Under the pieces are notes generated by a model. It saw only the letters and a list, made by a program, of their open reading frames with translations. It ran no database searches and was not told the DNA's origin. Of a DNA stretch of 64,000 nucleotides, positions 34,214 through 43,982 are shown in pieces. Made by a program: the position numbers and the translations under genes. Each line of letters starts with the position of its first letter. Positions within the stretch are counted from its first letter, which is position 1. Source of the stretch: an uncultured Bradyrhizobium sp. GTDB lineage: Bacteria > Pseudomonadota > Alphaproteobacteria > Rhizobiales > Xanthobacteraceae. Where the stretch lies: NCBI RefSeq assembly GCF_936943645.1, contig NZ_CAKZJO010000086.1, positions 1 to 64,000 of the forward strand, written 5' to 3'.

Positions 34214-35179
34214 TCAATTCTCGATCTTGTATCCCGTCGCTTTCACGATCGGCTGCCACAGCGCGATGTTCGCGGCGAGCTCCTTGGTCAATCCCTCCGG
34301 AGTCGAGCCGACCGGGATCAGCCCGATCGCGGTGAGCTTCTCCTTCACCTCGGGCTTGGCGAGCGCAGCGCTCGCGGCGGCACCGAGCTTGCTGGCGAAA
34401 TCCGGCGGACTGCCGGCGGGAAGCCACATGCCGTACCAGGCGTCCGCGACGAGATCGATGCCGCTCTCCTTCAGCGTGGGAACCTCCGGCGCGAACGGCG
34501 AACGCTCCGCACTCGATGACGCGATGATCTTCACGCCCTTGGCCCGATGCTGCGGCAGCGCATCGGCCAATGTCACGATACCGAACGAGACATGTCCCCC
34601 GATGATGTCGTTGAGGATAGGCGCGCTGCCACGATAGGGCACGCGGGTCAGGGGAATGCCGAGATCCTTCTCCAGCTTGGAGCCCATGAAATGCGGAATG
34701 GTGCCGTTGCTCGGCACCCCGAACGAGGTCTTGTCCGGATGCGCCTTCAGCCAGGCGACGAATCCCTTGAAGTCAGCGGCTTCGATCGCGGGATTGATGA
34801 CGACGGCGAATTCAAACCGTGCCAGCAGCGACACCGGCATGAAATCCTTCGCCGTGTCGAAGCTCGGATTCGTCTCCACCATCGGCAGCAGGTACATGGT
34901 CGGTCCCGTCGTCACCAGCACCATGCCGCCGTCGGGGTTTGCCCCCTTCACCGCCTTGATCCCGATCAGGCCGTCACCGCCGGTGCGGTTCTCGACCACG
35001 ATGGTCCGTTGCAGCATCGGAGCCATCTCCTGCGCGATCAGCCGGCACAGCGTGTCGCCGCCGGCGCCCGCCGCAAACGGAAATATGATCTTGGTCAGCC
35101 CGGCCTGCGCTTGCGCTTCACCTGCCTGCGCCAGCAGCGGCAGCCCGAGACATCCGGCCATGAATGTGCGGCGATCCAT
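34214..35179 (-). CDS. Bug-type periplasmic solute-binding protein
   Basis: A 321-residue protein from ATG 35179, preceded by GAGGGGG. It has a twin-Arg-type signal (MDRRTFMAGCLGLPLLAQAG). Mature features are KIIFPFAAGAGGDTLCR, VVENRTGGDGLIG, FGVPSNGTIPH and VPYRGSAPILND, as expected for tripartite tricarboxylate transporter binding proteins. It is transcribed opposite to proB and has no linked membrane components. Similar in type to the protein at 15285-16322 but not a close copy. Confidence 0.85.
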   Translation of the reverse strand: MDRRTFMAGCLGLPLLAQAGEAQAQAGLTKIIFPFAAGAGGDTLCRLIAQEMAPMLQRTIVVENRTGGDGLIGIKAVKGANPDGGMVLVTTGPTMYLLPMVETNPSFDTAKDFMPVSLLARFEFAVVINPAIEAADFKGFVAWLKAHPDKTSFGVPSNGTIPHFMGSKLEKDLGIPLTRVPYRGSAPILNDIIGGHVSFGIVTLADALPQHRAKGVKIIASSSAERSPFAPEVPTLKESGIDLVADAWYGMWLPAGSPPDFASKLGAAASAALAKPEVKEKLTAIGLIPVGSTPEGLTKELAANIALWQPIVKATGYKIEN

Positions 35180-35391
35180 GTGTTTCCCCCTCGACCTCAT
35201 TTTGGTTGGCCGCAGTTAGGACCAGAGCGGCGTCCCCGACAAGGCCCACCTTCGCCATTTACCATCCGTTACCGTCCTTGCCGCCTTGCGCCGGCCATCG
35301 TCCTGCTGCAAAAGCAGGCCTATCGGCGCCGCTCTCTCGCTCCGCCGTTTCCAAGAGCAGATCGCCCGAGCGCGCCGACACGCATACAGAC

Positions 35392-36513
35392 ATGGCCAGC
35401 CCCGAACTCAGTCAATTCCGTCGCATCGTGGTCAAGGTCGGCTCCGCGCTGCTGGTCGATTCCGACAAGGGCGAGGTGCGCTCGTCCTGGCTCGCCGCGC
35501 TCGCCGACGACATGGCCAAGCTGCACAAGGAGGGCCGCGACGTCCTCGTCGTCTCCTCCGGCTCGATCGCGCTCGGCCGCAGCCGCCTCAAACTGCCGCG
35601 CGGCCCGCTGAAGCTGGAAGAGAGCCAGGCCGCCGCCGCCGTCGGCCAGATCGCGCTGGCGCGGATCTGGTCGGAGGTGCTCGGGGCCCACGGCATCGGC
35701 GCCGGCCAGATCCTGGTGACCCTGCAGGACACCGAGGAGCGCCGCCGCTATCTCAACGCGCGCTCCACCATCGGCAAGCTGCTGGAGTGGCGCGCCATCC
35801 CCGTGATCAACGAGAACGACACGGTGGCGACCAATGAGATCCGCTACGGCGACAACGACCGCCTCGCCGCCCGCGTCGCCACCATGGCCAGCGCCGACCT
35901 GCTCGTGCTGCTGTCCGACATCGACGGTCTCTACGACGCCCCGCCGAAAAGCAACCCGAACGCAAAGCTCATTCCGGTGGTCGAGAGCATCTCCTCGGAG
36001 ATCGAGGCTGTGGCTGGTGACGCCGAGTCCGAGCTGTCGCGCGGCGGCATGCGCACCAAGGTCGAGGCGGCCAAGATCGCCACAACCGGCGGCACGCATA
36101 TGCTGATCGCCTCCGGCAAGATCGAGCATCCGCTGCAGGCGATCGCCGATGGCGGCCGCTGCACCTGGTTCCTGACGCCCGCCAATCCCATCACCTCGCG
36201 CAAACGCTGGATCGCGGGCACGCTGGAGCCGAAGGGCACGCTGACAATCGATGCCGGCGCCGTGACGGCGCTGCGCGCCGGCGCCAGCCTGCTGCCGGCC
36301 GGCGTGATCAAGGTCGAAGGCCAGTTCGCCCGCGGCGACGCCGTGATCGTGCGCGGCCCCGACACCAGCGAGATCGGCCGCGGCCTGATCGCCTACGATG
36401 CCGAGGAGGCCGAGCGGATCAAGGGCCGCTCCTCGCCTGACGTGATGGCCATCCTCGGCATCAGCGGCCGCGCGGAGATGATCCACCGCGACGATCTGGT
36501 GGTGGGCGGGTAA
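35392..36513 (+). CDS. proB: Glutamate 5-kinase
   Basis: A 373-residue protein starting MASPELSQFRRIVVKVGSALL. The amino-acid kinase domain covers about 1-260 (VVSSGSIALGR, INENDTVAT, RYGDNDRLAARVA, SDIDGLY, GGMRTKVEAA), and a PUA domain covers about 285-360. It catalyses the first step of proline synthesis, making glutamyl 5-phosphate, and is usually feedback-inhibited by proline. The longer frame from 35164 overlaps the neighbouring promoter and is rejected. proA follows after 136 bases. Confidence 0.97.
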   Translation: MASPELSQFRRIVVKVGSALLVDSDKGEVRSSWLAALADDMAKLHKEGRDVLVVSSGSIALGRSRLKLPRGPLKLEESQAAAAVGQIALARIWSEVLGAHGIGAGQILVTLQDTEERRRYLNARSTIGKLLEWRAIPVINENDTVATNEIRYGDNDRLAARVATMASADLLVLLSDIDGLYDAPPKSNPNAKLIPVVESISSEIEAVAGDAESELSRGGMRTKVEAAKIATTGGTHMLIASGKIEHPLQAIADGGRCTWFLTPANPITSRKRWIAGTLEPKGTLTIDAGAVTALRAGASLLPAGVIKVEGQFARGDAVIVRGPDTSEIGRGLIAYDAEEAERIKGRSSPDVMAILGISGRAEMIHRDDLVVGG

Positions 36514-36649
36514 GGGCCGCCGCGGCCCATTTTGCTGGGCCAATGACCCAGACGGCCCGCCGCCTGGGAGACCTGCCATACCCTTCCCGCCCTTCGCAGA
36601 CGCGGGATTTCCGTGCTAGGACACCGCCTTAGCAAAGGTTGAAAACCCC

Positions 36650-37945
36650 ATGGCCGCCCCCCTCAAAGCCGTCGACGGCAATGCCGATCTTCAGGCGCTG
36701 ATGTCCGATCTCGGAACCCGTGCCCGCGCTGCCGCACGCGTGCTGGCGCTGGCGCCGCCGGAGCAGAAGAACCGGGCGCTGGAGGCCATGGAGCGGGCGA
36801 TCCGTGCCAATGCGGCCGGCATCCTCGCCGCCAATGCCGAGGACGTCGCGGAGGCCCGCGCCTCCGGCAATGCCACCTCCTCCTTCATCGACCGCCTGAC
36901 GCTGACGCCGGCGCGCATCGAAGGCATGGCCGAGGGCATCGCCATCGTGCGCGGCATCGCCGATCCCGTCGGGATCGTCACCGAGAGCTGGCAGCGGCCG
37001 AACGGCATGACCATCGAACGCGTGCGCGTGCCGCTCGGTGTCGTCGGCGTGATCTTCGAGAGCCGCCCGAACGTGGCGGCTGATGCCGGCGTGCTGTGCC
37101 TGAAGTCGGGCAATGCCGTGATCCTGCGCGGCGGCTCCGACAGTTTCCGCTCTTGCCGCGCCATCCATGACTGCCTGGTGCAGGGCCTGCGCGAAGCCGG
37201 TCTGCCGGAAGCTGCGATCACGCTGGTACCGACGCGCGACCGCGCGGCGGTCGGCATGATGTTGTCGGGACTGAACGGCGCCGTCGACGTGATCGTGCCC
37301 CGCGGGGGCAAGAGCCTCGTCGCACGCGTCGAGCAGGAAGCGCGCGTGCCCGTGTTTGCGCATCTCGAAGGCGTCAATCACGTCTATGTCGATGCCAGCG
37401 CGGACCTTGCGATGGCGAAGTCGATCGTGCTCAACGCCAAAATGCGCCGCACCGGCGTCTGCGGCGCGGCCGAGACGCTGCTGGTCGATCGCGCCGCTGC
37501 TGCATCGAGCCTGAAGCCGCTGGTCGAGATGCTGATCGAGGCCGGCTGCGAAGTGCGCGGCGACGACGCCGTGCAGAAGGCGGACGCGCGCGTCAAGCCT
37601 GCGAGCGACGACGATTGGGACACCGAATATCTCGACGCGATCATCGCCGCGAAAGTGGTGGACGGCGTCGATGGTGCAATCGCGCACATCCAGGATCACG
37701 GCTCGCACCACACCGATGCGATCGTGAGCGCGGACGAGGCTGCGGCGAAGAAATTCCTCAGCGAGGTCGATTCCGCGATCGTGCTGCACAACGCCTCGAC
37801 GCAGTTCGCCGATGGCGGCGAGTTCGGCTTCGGCGCCGAGATCGGGATCGCCACCGGCCGCTTCCACGCCCGCGGTCCTGTCGGCGCCGAGCAGCTGACG
37901 AGCTTCAAATATCGCGTTCACGGCACCGGGCAGACGCGGCCGTAG
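36650..37945 (+). CDS. proA: Gamma-glutamyl phosphate reductase
   Basis: A 431-residue aldehyde-dehydrogenase-fold enzyme, the second step of proline synthesis. The catalytic Cys is in MRRTGVCGAAETLL, the NADPH-binding region includes VIFESRPNVAADAG, and GEFGFGAEIGIATGR marks the C-terminal conserved block. It probably works with ProB as a complex to protect the labile phosphate. Length is normal. It is in the conserved proB-proA-nadD order. Confidence 0.97.
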   Translation: MAAPLKAVDGNADLQALMSDLGTRARAAARVLALAPPEQKNRALEAMERAIRANAAGILAANAEDVAEARASGNATSSFIDRLTLTPARIEGMAEGIAIVRGIADPVGIVTESWQRPNGMTIERVRVPLGVVGVIFESRPNVAADAGVLCLKSGNAVILRGGSDSFRSCRAIHDCLVQGLREAGLPEAAITLVPTRDRAAVGMMLSGLNGAVDVIVPRGGKSLVARVEQEARVPVFAHLEGVNHVYVDASADLAMAKSIVLNAKMRRTGVCGAAETLLVDRAAAASSLKPLVEMLIEAGCEVRGDDAVQKADARVKPASDDDWDTEYLDAIIAAKVVDGVDGAIAHIQDHGSHHTDAIVSADEAAAKKFLSEVDSAIVLHNASTQFADGGEFGFGAEIGIATGRFHARGPVGAEQLTSFKYRVHGTGQTRP

Positions 37946-37968
37946 GTAACGTTGCAAGGCGCGGGGCA

Positions 37969-38613
37969 TTGAGCAACAATTTCGTCGTGCCGCGTTCGGT
38001 AGCGCAAGCGGCTCCGCCCCATACGCAGGGCATGCGCATCGGCCTGCTCGGCGGCTCGTTCAATCCGCCGCATCAGGCGCATCGCGCCATCAGCCAGTTC
38101 GCGCTGAAGCGATTGCAGCTCGATCGCGTGTGGTGGCTGGTGACCCCCGGCAATCCGCTGAAGGAGAACGGCAATCTGCACGAGCTCGGCGAGCGCATGC
38201 AGGCCGCGCGCGAGGTCGCCGACGATCCGCGCATCGAGGTCAGCTGTCTCGAATCCGTCATCCGCACCCGCTACACTATCGACACGATCAACACCTTGCG
38301 CCGCCGCTTCTCCGGCCTGCGCTTTGTCTGGATCATGGGCGCCGACAATCTCGCTCAATTCCACCGATGGCAGCACTGGCGGCGCATCGCCGCCCAGGTG
38401 CCGATGGCCGTGATCGATCGTCCGCCGCAGAGTTTTCGCGCCCTCGCCTCCCCCGCAGCCCGGGCGCTATCGCGCTACCGTCTGCCTGAGAAAAAGGCAG
38501 CGCTGCTCGCGGACCGGCCGGCGCCGGCCTGGGTGTTTCTGACCGGATTGAAGCTGAATTTGTCCTCGACGGGCCTGCGGAACCCGGACGGGAGCTGGAA
38601 AGGTACGACGTGA
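37969..38613 (+). CDS. nadD: Nicotinate-nucleotide adenylyltransferase
   Basis: The adenylyltransferase core begins MRIGLLGGSFNPPHQAH at ATG 38032 and ends with LSSTGLRNPDG, the ISSTxIR-like motif. WIMGADNLAQFHRW is the third hallmark. The enzyme makes deamido-NAD from nicotinate mononucleotide. An in-frame TTG at 37969 (SNNFVVPRSVAQ...) would add 21 residues, an extension often present in rhizobial proteins; I use it with low certainty. The order after proA is conserved. Confidence 0.9.
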   Translation: MSNNFVVPRSVAQAAPPHTQGMRIGLLGGSFNPPHQAHRAISQFALKRLQLDRVWWLVTPGNPLKENGNLHELGERMQAAREVADDPRIEVSCLESVIRTRYTIDTINTLRRRFSGLRFVWIMGADNLAQFHRWQHWRRIAAQVPMAVIDRPPQSFRALASPAARALSRYRLPEKKAALLADRPAPAWVFLTGLKLNLSSTGLRNPDGSWKGTT

Positions 38614-38744
38614 GACGGCGTGTGCGGGCGAGAGGCTCTCTGGCATATTGAAACCCTTAACCCCACATGATGTAGTGTAACCGGTGAGCGCCGGATTCGG
38701 CGTTCGCGATACAGTGAAAGGAATGGTCCCTGACCGCATCTGTA

Positions 38745-39197
38745 TTGTCCAAGTCAGCTTCAACCAAGTCTGTTTTACCCAAGGTTGCCAAGCCGACGCG
38801 TAAAACATCGACCAAAGCTGCGGCCTTGAAGGCGCAACCCGACGCCGACAAGACGCTGAGCCTGATCCTCTCCCGCCTCGAGGACATGAAGGCGGAAGAG
38901 ACGGTCACCATCGACCTTCGCGGCAAATCGGCGTATTCCGACTACATGATCGTCACCACCGGCCGGGCCAACCGGCACGTCGGCGCGATCGCGGAAAACG
39001 TCGCCAAGGGCCTCAAGGAAAACGGCATCAAGAACATCCATGTCGAGGGCTTGCCCAATTGCGACTGGGTGCTGATCGATTCCGGCGACGTGATCGTGCA
39101 CGTGTTCAGACCCGAGGTCCGCGAGTTCTACAACCTCGAGCGGTTGTACACGCAGGGCCCAGGGGCGGCGAAGGCGATCGCGGCGAAGGCGATCTAG
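38745..39197 (+). CDS. rsfS: Ribosomal silencing factor RsfS
   Basis: About 150 residues: a Lys/Ser/Thr-rich N-terminal extension of about 40, then the RsfS domain (ETVTIDLRGKSAYSDYMIV, TTGRANRHVGAIAENV, DWVLIDSGDVIVHVF, YNLERLY). RsfS binds L14 on the large subunit and blocks subunit joining during starvation. The start is unclear: TTG 38745 lacks a ribosome binding site, whereas AAAGGA near 38717 sits at the right distance from an in-frame CTG at 38730. Confidence 0.92.
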   Translation: MSKSASTKSVLPKVAKPTRKTSTKAAALKAQPDADKTLSLILSRLEDMKAEETVTIDLRGKSAYSDYMIVTTGRANRHVGAIAENVAKGLKENGIKNIHVEGLPNCDWVLIDSGDVIVHVFRPEVREFYNLERLYTQGPGAAKAIAAKAI

Positions 39198-39292
39198 GCT
39201 CATCGAGCCGATTTCGAATCGGCTGACGCGCATGCTAGCGTCGTGCGCGCGCAACCTGCGCGCGGTGTTGAAAACGCGACCCTGAACATACC

Positions 39293-39775
39293 ATGCGTGT
39301 TGCTGTCATTGCGGTGGGCCGGCTGAAGCAGGGCCCCGAACGGGAGCTTGCCGACCGCTATTTCGAGCGGTTCGACGAAGCCGGCCGCAAGCTCGGCTTC
39401 CGCGAGCTCACCATCCATGAAATCCCGGAGAGCCGCGCGCGCGATACCGCGACGCGGATGACCGAGGAAGCCGCGGCGATCTCGGCGCATATTCCGGACA
39501 GGGCGATCCTGGTGGCGATGGACGAGCGCGGCCAGAACCTCGATTCCACCGTATTCGCACGGCATCTGGCGCGCTGGCGCGACGAGGGCGCCGGACATAC
39601 TATCTTCGTAATCGGAGGGGCGGACGGACTTTCGCCCGAATTGCGCCGTAAGGCCAAGCTCGCGATCGCGTTCGGCTCTGCGACCTGGCCGCATCAAATG
39701 GTCCGCGTCATGCTTCTGGAACAGCTTTACCGGGCCGCCACCATTCTGGCCGGCCACCCCTATCACCGCGCGTGA
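39293..39775 (+). CDS. rlmH: 23S rRNA pseudouridine-1915 N3-methyltransferase
   Basis: A 160-residue SPOUT methyltransferase. LVAMDERGQNLDS and FVIGGADGLSPELR form the knotted SAM site, and HQMVRVMLLEQLYRA is the conserved C-terminus. It methylates pseudouridine 1915 in helix 69 of 23S rRNA. It follows rsfS, and its stop overlaps the next start as GTGA. Confidence 0.97.
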   Translation: MRVAVIAVGRLKQGPERELADRYFERFDEAGRKLGFRELTIHEIPESRARDTATRMTEEAAAISAHIPDRAILVAMDERGQNLDSTVFARHLARWRDEGAGHTIFVIGGADGLSPELRRKAKLAIAFGSATWPHQMVRVMLLEQLYRAATILAGHPYHRA

Positions 39776-41166
39776 TACGCGCCACAACGAGCACCTTTGC
39801 CGACACGATGCGAGCGCCGCTCCTCAACCTGCTGCTGATCACTGGCGTTGCCGGCGCAAGCCTCGCGCAAGCGAACACAAGCCTCGCGCAAGCTCAGACG
39901 GCAACGCCGGCACAGCAAGCCGCAGCCGTCTCTCCCGATGCCATCAAGCAGCGCGAGCAGGAGCTGGAAGCCGCCCGCGCCAGGCAAAAGAGCGCCGAGG
40001 AAGCGCAGGCCAAGCTCAAGGCCGAGATCACCTCACTCGGCAAGGACCGCACGCAGCTCAATCAACAGCTGATCGACACCGCCGCCAATGTGCGCGGGGT
40101 CGAGACCAAGATCGACGACACCGAAGCGCGGCTGCGAAACCTGAACGGCCGCGAGCAGGAGATGCGCGCTTCACTGGATTCGCGCCGCGCCGACATCGTC
40201 GAGGTGCTGGCGGCATTGCAGCGGGCCGGACGGCGTACGCCGCCGGCGCTGCTGGTGCGCCCCGAGGATGCACTGCAATCGCTGCGCACCGCGATGCTGC
40301 TCGGCGCCGTCGTCCCCGAATTGCGCGGCCGCGCCGAAAAGATCGCAAGCGAGCTCGGCGAGCTCGTCGCCTTGCGCAAGGCCATCGCCACCGAGCGCGA
40401 CCAGCTCGCCTCCGACCGCGACAAGGCCAGGAGCGACCAGAGCCGCCTCACCGCCCTCGTCGACGAGCGGCAGCGCCAGCAGGCGGCGCGCGAAAAGGAT
40501 CTCGACGCCGAGAACTCGCGCGCGATCATGCTGTCAAAGCAGGTCGGCGATCTCCAGGGCCTGATCACCAAGATGGAGCAGGACCTGCAGAGCGCCGCCA
40601 AGGCCGCCGAGAAGGCGGCCGAAGCTGCCAGGCAGGCCGAGGCCAAGGAAGCCAAGCTGGCGGCCGCCAGCGCCAAGGCCGGCCCCGGCGCTTTCAAGGA
40701 CCGTTCCCGCACCACCCCGGCGATCGCGTTCGCCTCGGCCAAGGGCCTGCTCCCGCTTCCGGTTAACGGTAACAAGATCAGGGAGTTTGGCGGTTCCGAC
40801 GGGGTCGGCGGGGTCCAGAAGGGCATTTCGCTGGCGACCAAGCCCGGCTCCCAGGTCACGACGCCGTGTGACGGCTGGGTGGTCTATTCCGGCCCGTTCC
40901 GCAGCTATGGACAACTCTTGATCCTCAACGCCGGGGGCGGGTATCATGTCCTGATCGCCGGGATGGAGCGCATTTCGGTCAACATCGGACAGTTTGTGCT
41001 CACGGGGGAGCCGGTCGCGACCATGGGGTCGACATCTCAAGTCGCCTCCATTCTCGCGACGAACGCGAGTCAACCTGTGCTGTATGTCGAGTTCCGTAAG
41101 GACGGCACTCCAATCGATCCAGGCCCATGGTGGGCCGCAAATGAAGGCGAGAAGGTTCGCGGATGA
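39772..41166 (+). CDS. EnvC-like murein hydrolase activator (degenerate LytM domain)
   Basis: A 464-residue protein from GTG 39772. It has an N-terminal signal segment (LLNLLLITGVAGASLAQA), about 270 residues of coiled coil, and a C-terminal LytM/M23 fold. All zinc ligands appear replaced: the HxGxD site is QKGIS, and the final HxE site reads LYVEFRKDG. As with EnvC, it would not cut peptidoglycan itself but would activate an amidase during cell division. The stop overlaps ctpA by four bases. Confidence 0.85.
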   Translation: MIRATTSTFADTMRAPLLNLLLITGVAGASLAQANTSLAQAQTATPAQQAAAVSPDAIKQREQELEAARARQKSAEEAQAKLKAEITSLGKDRTQLNQQLIDTAANVRGVETKIDDTEARLRNLNGREQEMRASLDSRRADIVEVLAALQRAGRRTPPALLVRPEDALQSLRTAMLLGAVVPELRGRAEKIASELGELVALRKAIATERDQLASDRDKARSDQSRLTALVDERQRQQAAREKDLDAENSRAIMLSKQVGDLQGLITKMEQDLQSAAKAAEKAAEAARQAEAKEAKLAAASAKAGPGAFKDRSRTTPAIAFASAKGLLPLPVNGNKIREFGGSDGVGGVQKGISLATKPGSQVTTPCDGWVVYSGPFRSYGQLLILNAGGGYHVLIAGMERISVNIGQFVLTGEPVATMGSTSQVASILATNASQPVLYVEFRKDGTPIDPGPWWAANEGEKVRG

Positions 41167-42521
41167 TGCGCAAGACTTCAGTAATTCTCCTCAGCGCAGC
41201 CACCGGTGCGGCGCTGACGCTGTTCGTGACGCAGCCGCGCGCGGTGTTCATGGGCTCCAGCGCGCGAGCCGCCACCGCGGACACCTATCGCCAGCTCAAT
41301 CTGTTCGGCGACGTCTTCGAGCGCGTGCGCTCGGACTATGTCGAGAAGCCCGACGACACCAAGCTGATCGAATCCGCCATCAGCGGCATGCTCACCGGCC
41401 TCGATCCGCATTCGAGCTACATGGACGCCAAGAGCTTCCGCGACATGCAGGTGCAGACCCGCGGTGAGTTCGGCGGTCTCGGCATCGAGGTCACGATGGA
41501 AGACGGCCTGATCAAGGTGGTCTCGCCGATCGACGACACGCCGGCCTCGCGCGCCGGCATCATGGCCAACGACATCATCACCAATCTCGACGACGAGGCG
41601 GTGCAGGGCCTGACCCTGAACCAGGCGGTCGAGAAGATGCGCGGCCCGGTCAACACCAAGATCAAGCTCAAGATCATCCGCAAGGGCCAGGACAATCCGC
41701 TCGACGTCACGCTGGTGCGCGACAACATCCGCGTCCGCTCTGTGCGCGCGCGCGTCGAGCAGGACGACATCGCCTATATCCGCATCACCACCTTCAACGA
41801 GCAGACCACCGAAGGCCTGAAGCGCGAGGTCGCCAACCTCTCGAATCAGATCGGCGACAAGCTCAAGGGCTACATCATCGACCTTCGCAACAATCCGGGC
41901 GGCCTGCTCGAGGAAGCGGTCACCGTCTCCGACTCGTTCCTGGAGAAGGGCGAGATCGTCTCGACCCGCGGCCGCAATGCCGAGGAGACCCAGCGCCGCA
42001 CCGCGCATGCGGGCGACCTCACCAAAGGCAAGCCGGTCATCGTGCTGGTCAATGGCGGTTCGGCTTCGGCGTCGGAAATCGTCGCCGGCGCGCTGCAGGA
42101 CCACAAGCGCGCGACCATCGTCGGCACGCGCTCGTTCGGCAAGGGCTCGGTGCAGACCATCATCCCGCTCGGAAGCGGCAACGGCGCGCTGCGCCTGACC
42201 ACGGCGCGCTACTACACGCCGTCGGGCAAGTCGATCCAGGCCAAGGGCATCGTGCCTGATATCGAAGTGCTGCAGGACGTGCCGGACGAGCTGAAGGCGC
42301 GCACCGACACCAAGGGCGAGGCTTCGCTGCGCGGCCATCTCAAGAACGACGGCGACGAGAAGACCGGCTCACAGTCCTACGTCCCGCCGGACGCCAAGGA
42401 CGACAAGGCGCTCAAGCTCGCCGGCGACCTGCTCCACGGCATCAAGAACAGCGCTTCGGCCGCGCCCGCCTCCGGCGGCGACACCAAGGCCACGACCGAC
42501 AAGCCCAAGGCTGCGAACTAA
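41163..42521 (+). CDS. ctpA: C-terminal processing peptidase (S41)
   Basis: A 452-residue protease. A signal or anchor region (VILLSAATGAALTLF) is followed by an N-terminal helical domain, a PDZ domain (GGLGIEVTMEDGLIKVVSP) and the S41 catalytic domain. The catalytic Ser is in NGGSASASEI and the Lys in RSFGKGSVQ. It degrades or trims periplasmic proteins, including cell-wall enzymes. It overlaps the EnvC-like gene and is closed by a strong terminator. The C-terminus is a Lys/Asp-rich tail. Confidence 0.95.
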   Translation: MMRKTSVILLSAATGAALTLFVTQPRAVFMGSSARAATADTYRQLNLFGDVFERVRSDYVEKPDDTKLIESAISGMLTGLDPHSSYMDAKSFRDMQVQTRGEFGGLGIEVTMEDGLIKVVSPIDDTPASRAGIMANDIITNLDDEAVQGLTLNQAVEKMRGPVNTKIKLKIIRKGQDNPLDVTLVRDNIRVRSVRARVEQDDIAYIRITTFNEQTTEGLKREVANLSNQIGDKLKGYIIDLRNNPGGLLEEAVTVSDSFLEKGEIVSTRGRNAEETQRRTAHAGDLTKGKPVIVLVNGGSASASEIVAGALQDHKRATIVGTRSFGKGSVQTIIPLGSGNGALRLTTARYYTPSGKSIQAKGIVPDIEVLQDVPDELKARTDTKGEASLRGHLKNDGDEKTGSQSYVPPDAKDDKALKLAGDLLHGIKNSASAAPASGGDTKATTDKPKAAN

Positions 42522-42557
42522 AGCGGCCAACTAAGTCGGCGTCATAGCGATCTCACG

Positions 42558-42587
42558 AAAAGGGCGGCTCCCGGAGCCGCCCTTTTT
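42558..42587 (+). terminator. Rho-independent terminator after ctpA
   Basis: AAAGGGCGGCTC (42559-42570) pairs with GAGCCGCCCTTT (42574-42585) around a 3-base loop, and a T run follows. Confidence 0.92.
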
Positions 42588-42688
42588 GCTTGGAACTCCC
42601 GACGCCGTCCGGCATCCCCGGCCTATCCCGGCCTGCCGCCACTTGACCATGGCGTGGTATCGTCGGCAGCAGTGATTCGGGATCGCGC

Positions 42689-43906
42689 ATGACTGAAACG
42701 GCCGATGATCTGAGCGCCCCGCTCGGACAGGACAAGCCGCGCCGGAAACGCCGGCTGCGGCTGCCGTTCTCGGCCATGCAGCTGCTGGCCGTGCTGCTCG
42801 GCCTGTTCCTGCTCACCTTTGCGGGCTTTGCCATCTTCAACAAGGATCCGCTCGGCGGCGAGCCGATGACGCGGATTGCCATCCGCGAAAACGGCGCAGA
42901 CAAGGCCCCCGCCGAGAAGCCGGCCGCGCCCGCGGACAGCAAGCACGAGACCAGGGAAGCGCCGAAGCAGGCCGCCCCTGGAGAGCAGAAGACCGTCACC
43001 ATGATCGACGGCTCGACCGGCGCGCGCCATGACGTGGTGATCGGCGCCGGCGATGCAGCGGACAAGGGCGAGGCGGCGGCCGCTTCGGCCCCGCCGCCGG
43101 TCATGGCCGGAATCGATCCGAAGCTGTTGGAGAAGTCGCGCTACGGCATGATCCCCGTGGTCGCCGGCGACCTCAAGCCATTCAACGTCTATGCCGCGGA
43201 TGCCGACCGCACCAAGGCCGCCAAGATGCCGGTGGTCGCGATCGTGATCGGCGGCCTCGGCGTCGGCGCCGCCAAGACCCTAGATGCCATCATGAAGCTG
43301 CCGCCGGCGGTGACCCTTGCCTTCACGCCCTACGGCGCCGATCCCGGCAAGCTCGCCGAGCGCGCCCGCGCGCAGCGCCACGAGATCTTCCTGCAGATCC
43401 CGATGGAGCCCTACGATTTTCCCGACAACGATCCGGGTCCGCAGACGCTGCTGACCTCGCTCAGCCCCGACCAGAACATGGACCGCCTGTATTGGCATCT
43501 GAGCCGGATGCAGGGCTATGCCGGCATCACCAATTTCATGGGCGCGCGCTTCGTCGCGACCGAGCCGGCGATGCAACCGATCATCCGCGAGGCCGCCAAG
43601 CGCGGTCTCGGCTTCTTCGACGACGGCTCCTCGCCACGCAGCATCGCCTCCCAGGCAGCAAGCAGCGCGGCGATGCCGTTCGGCAAGGGCGACATTGCGA
43701 TCGACGCGGTGCCGACCCCGACCGAGATCGACCGCGCCCTGAACAAGCTCGAATCGGCGGCACGCGAGCGCGGCGCGGCGGTGGGCACGGCTTCCGCCCT
43801 TCCCGTCTCGATCGACCGCATCGGCGCCTGGACCAAGACATTGGGCGACCGGGGTATTCTTTTGGTGCCATTGACAACCGCGATGCTGAAATCAAAATCC
43901 AGCTAA
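42689..43906 (+). CDS. Divergent polysaccharide deacetylase family protein
   Basis: A 405-residue protein. A basic cytoplasmic start precedes one membrane helix (MQLLAVLLGLFLLTFAGFAIF); then come a Pro/Ala/Lys-rich linker and a YibQ-type divergent polysaccharide deacetylase domain (PVVAIVIGGLGVGAAKT, TLAFTPYG, FLQIPMEPYDFP, FMGARFVATEP, GLGFFDDGSS). It is usually found next to CtpA and EnvC homologues, as here, suggesting a cell-wall role. The biochemical activity is not established. Confidence 0.85.
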   Translation: MTETADDLSAPLGQDKPRRKRRLRLPFSAMQLLAVLLGLFLLTFAGFAIFNKDPLGGEPMTRIAIRENGADKAPAEKPAAPADSKHETREAPKQAAPGEQKTVTMIDGSTGARHDVVIGAGDAADKGEAAAASAPPPVMAGIDPKLLEKSRYGMIPVVAGDLKPFNVYAADADRTKAAKMPVVAIVIGGLGVGAAKTLDAIMKLPPAVTLAFTPYGADPGKLAERARAQRHEIFLQIPMEPYDFPDNDPGPQTLLTSLSPDQNMDRLYWHLSRMQGYAGITNFMGARFVATEPAMQPIIREAAKRGLGFFDDGSSPRSIASQAASSAAMPFGKGDIAIDAVPTPTEIDRALNKLESAARERGAAVGTASALPVSIDRIGAWTKTLGDRGILLVPLTTAMLKSKSS

Positions 43907-43982
43907 ATCAACGAATTGGTGCGGCACGGATCCTGACGGGGCCGGTTAAGCCGTACCGGCAGCATGCGAGAGGTCTGGCGGA

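Noticed and set aside
39772..41166. Active M23 peptidase
   Set aside because: The zinc-ligand positions are replaced (Gln, Ser, Val), so an EnvC-like activator is preferred.
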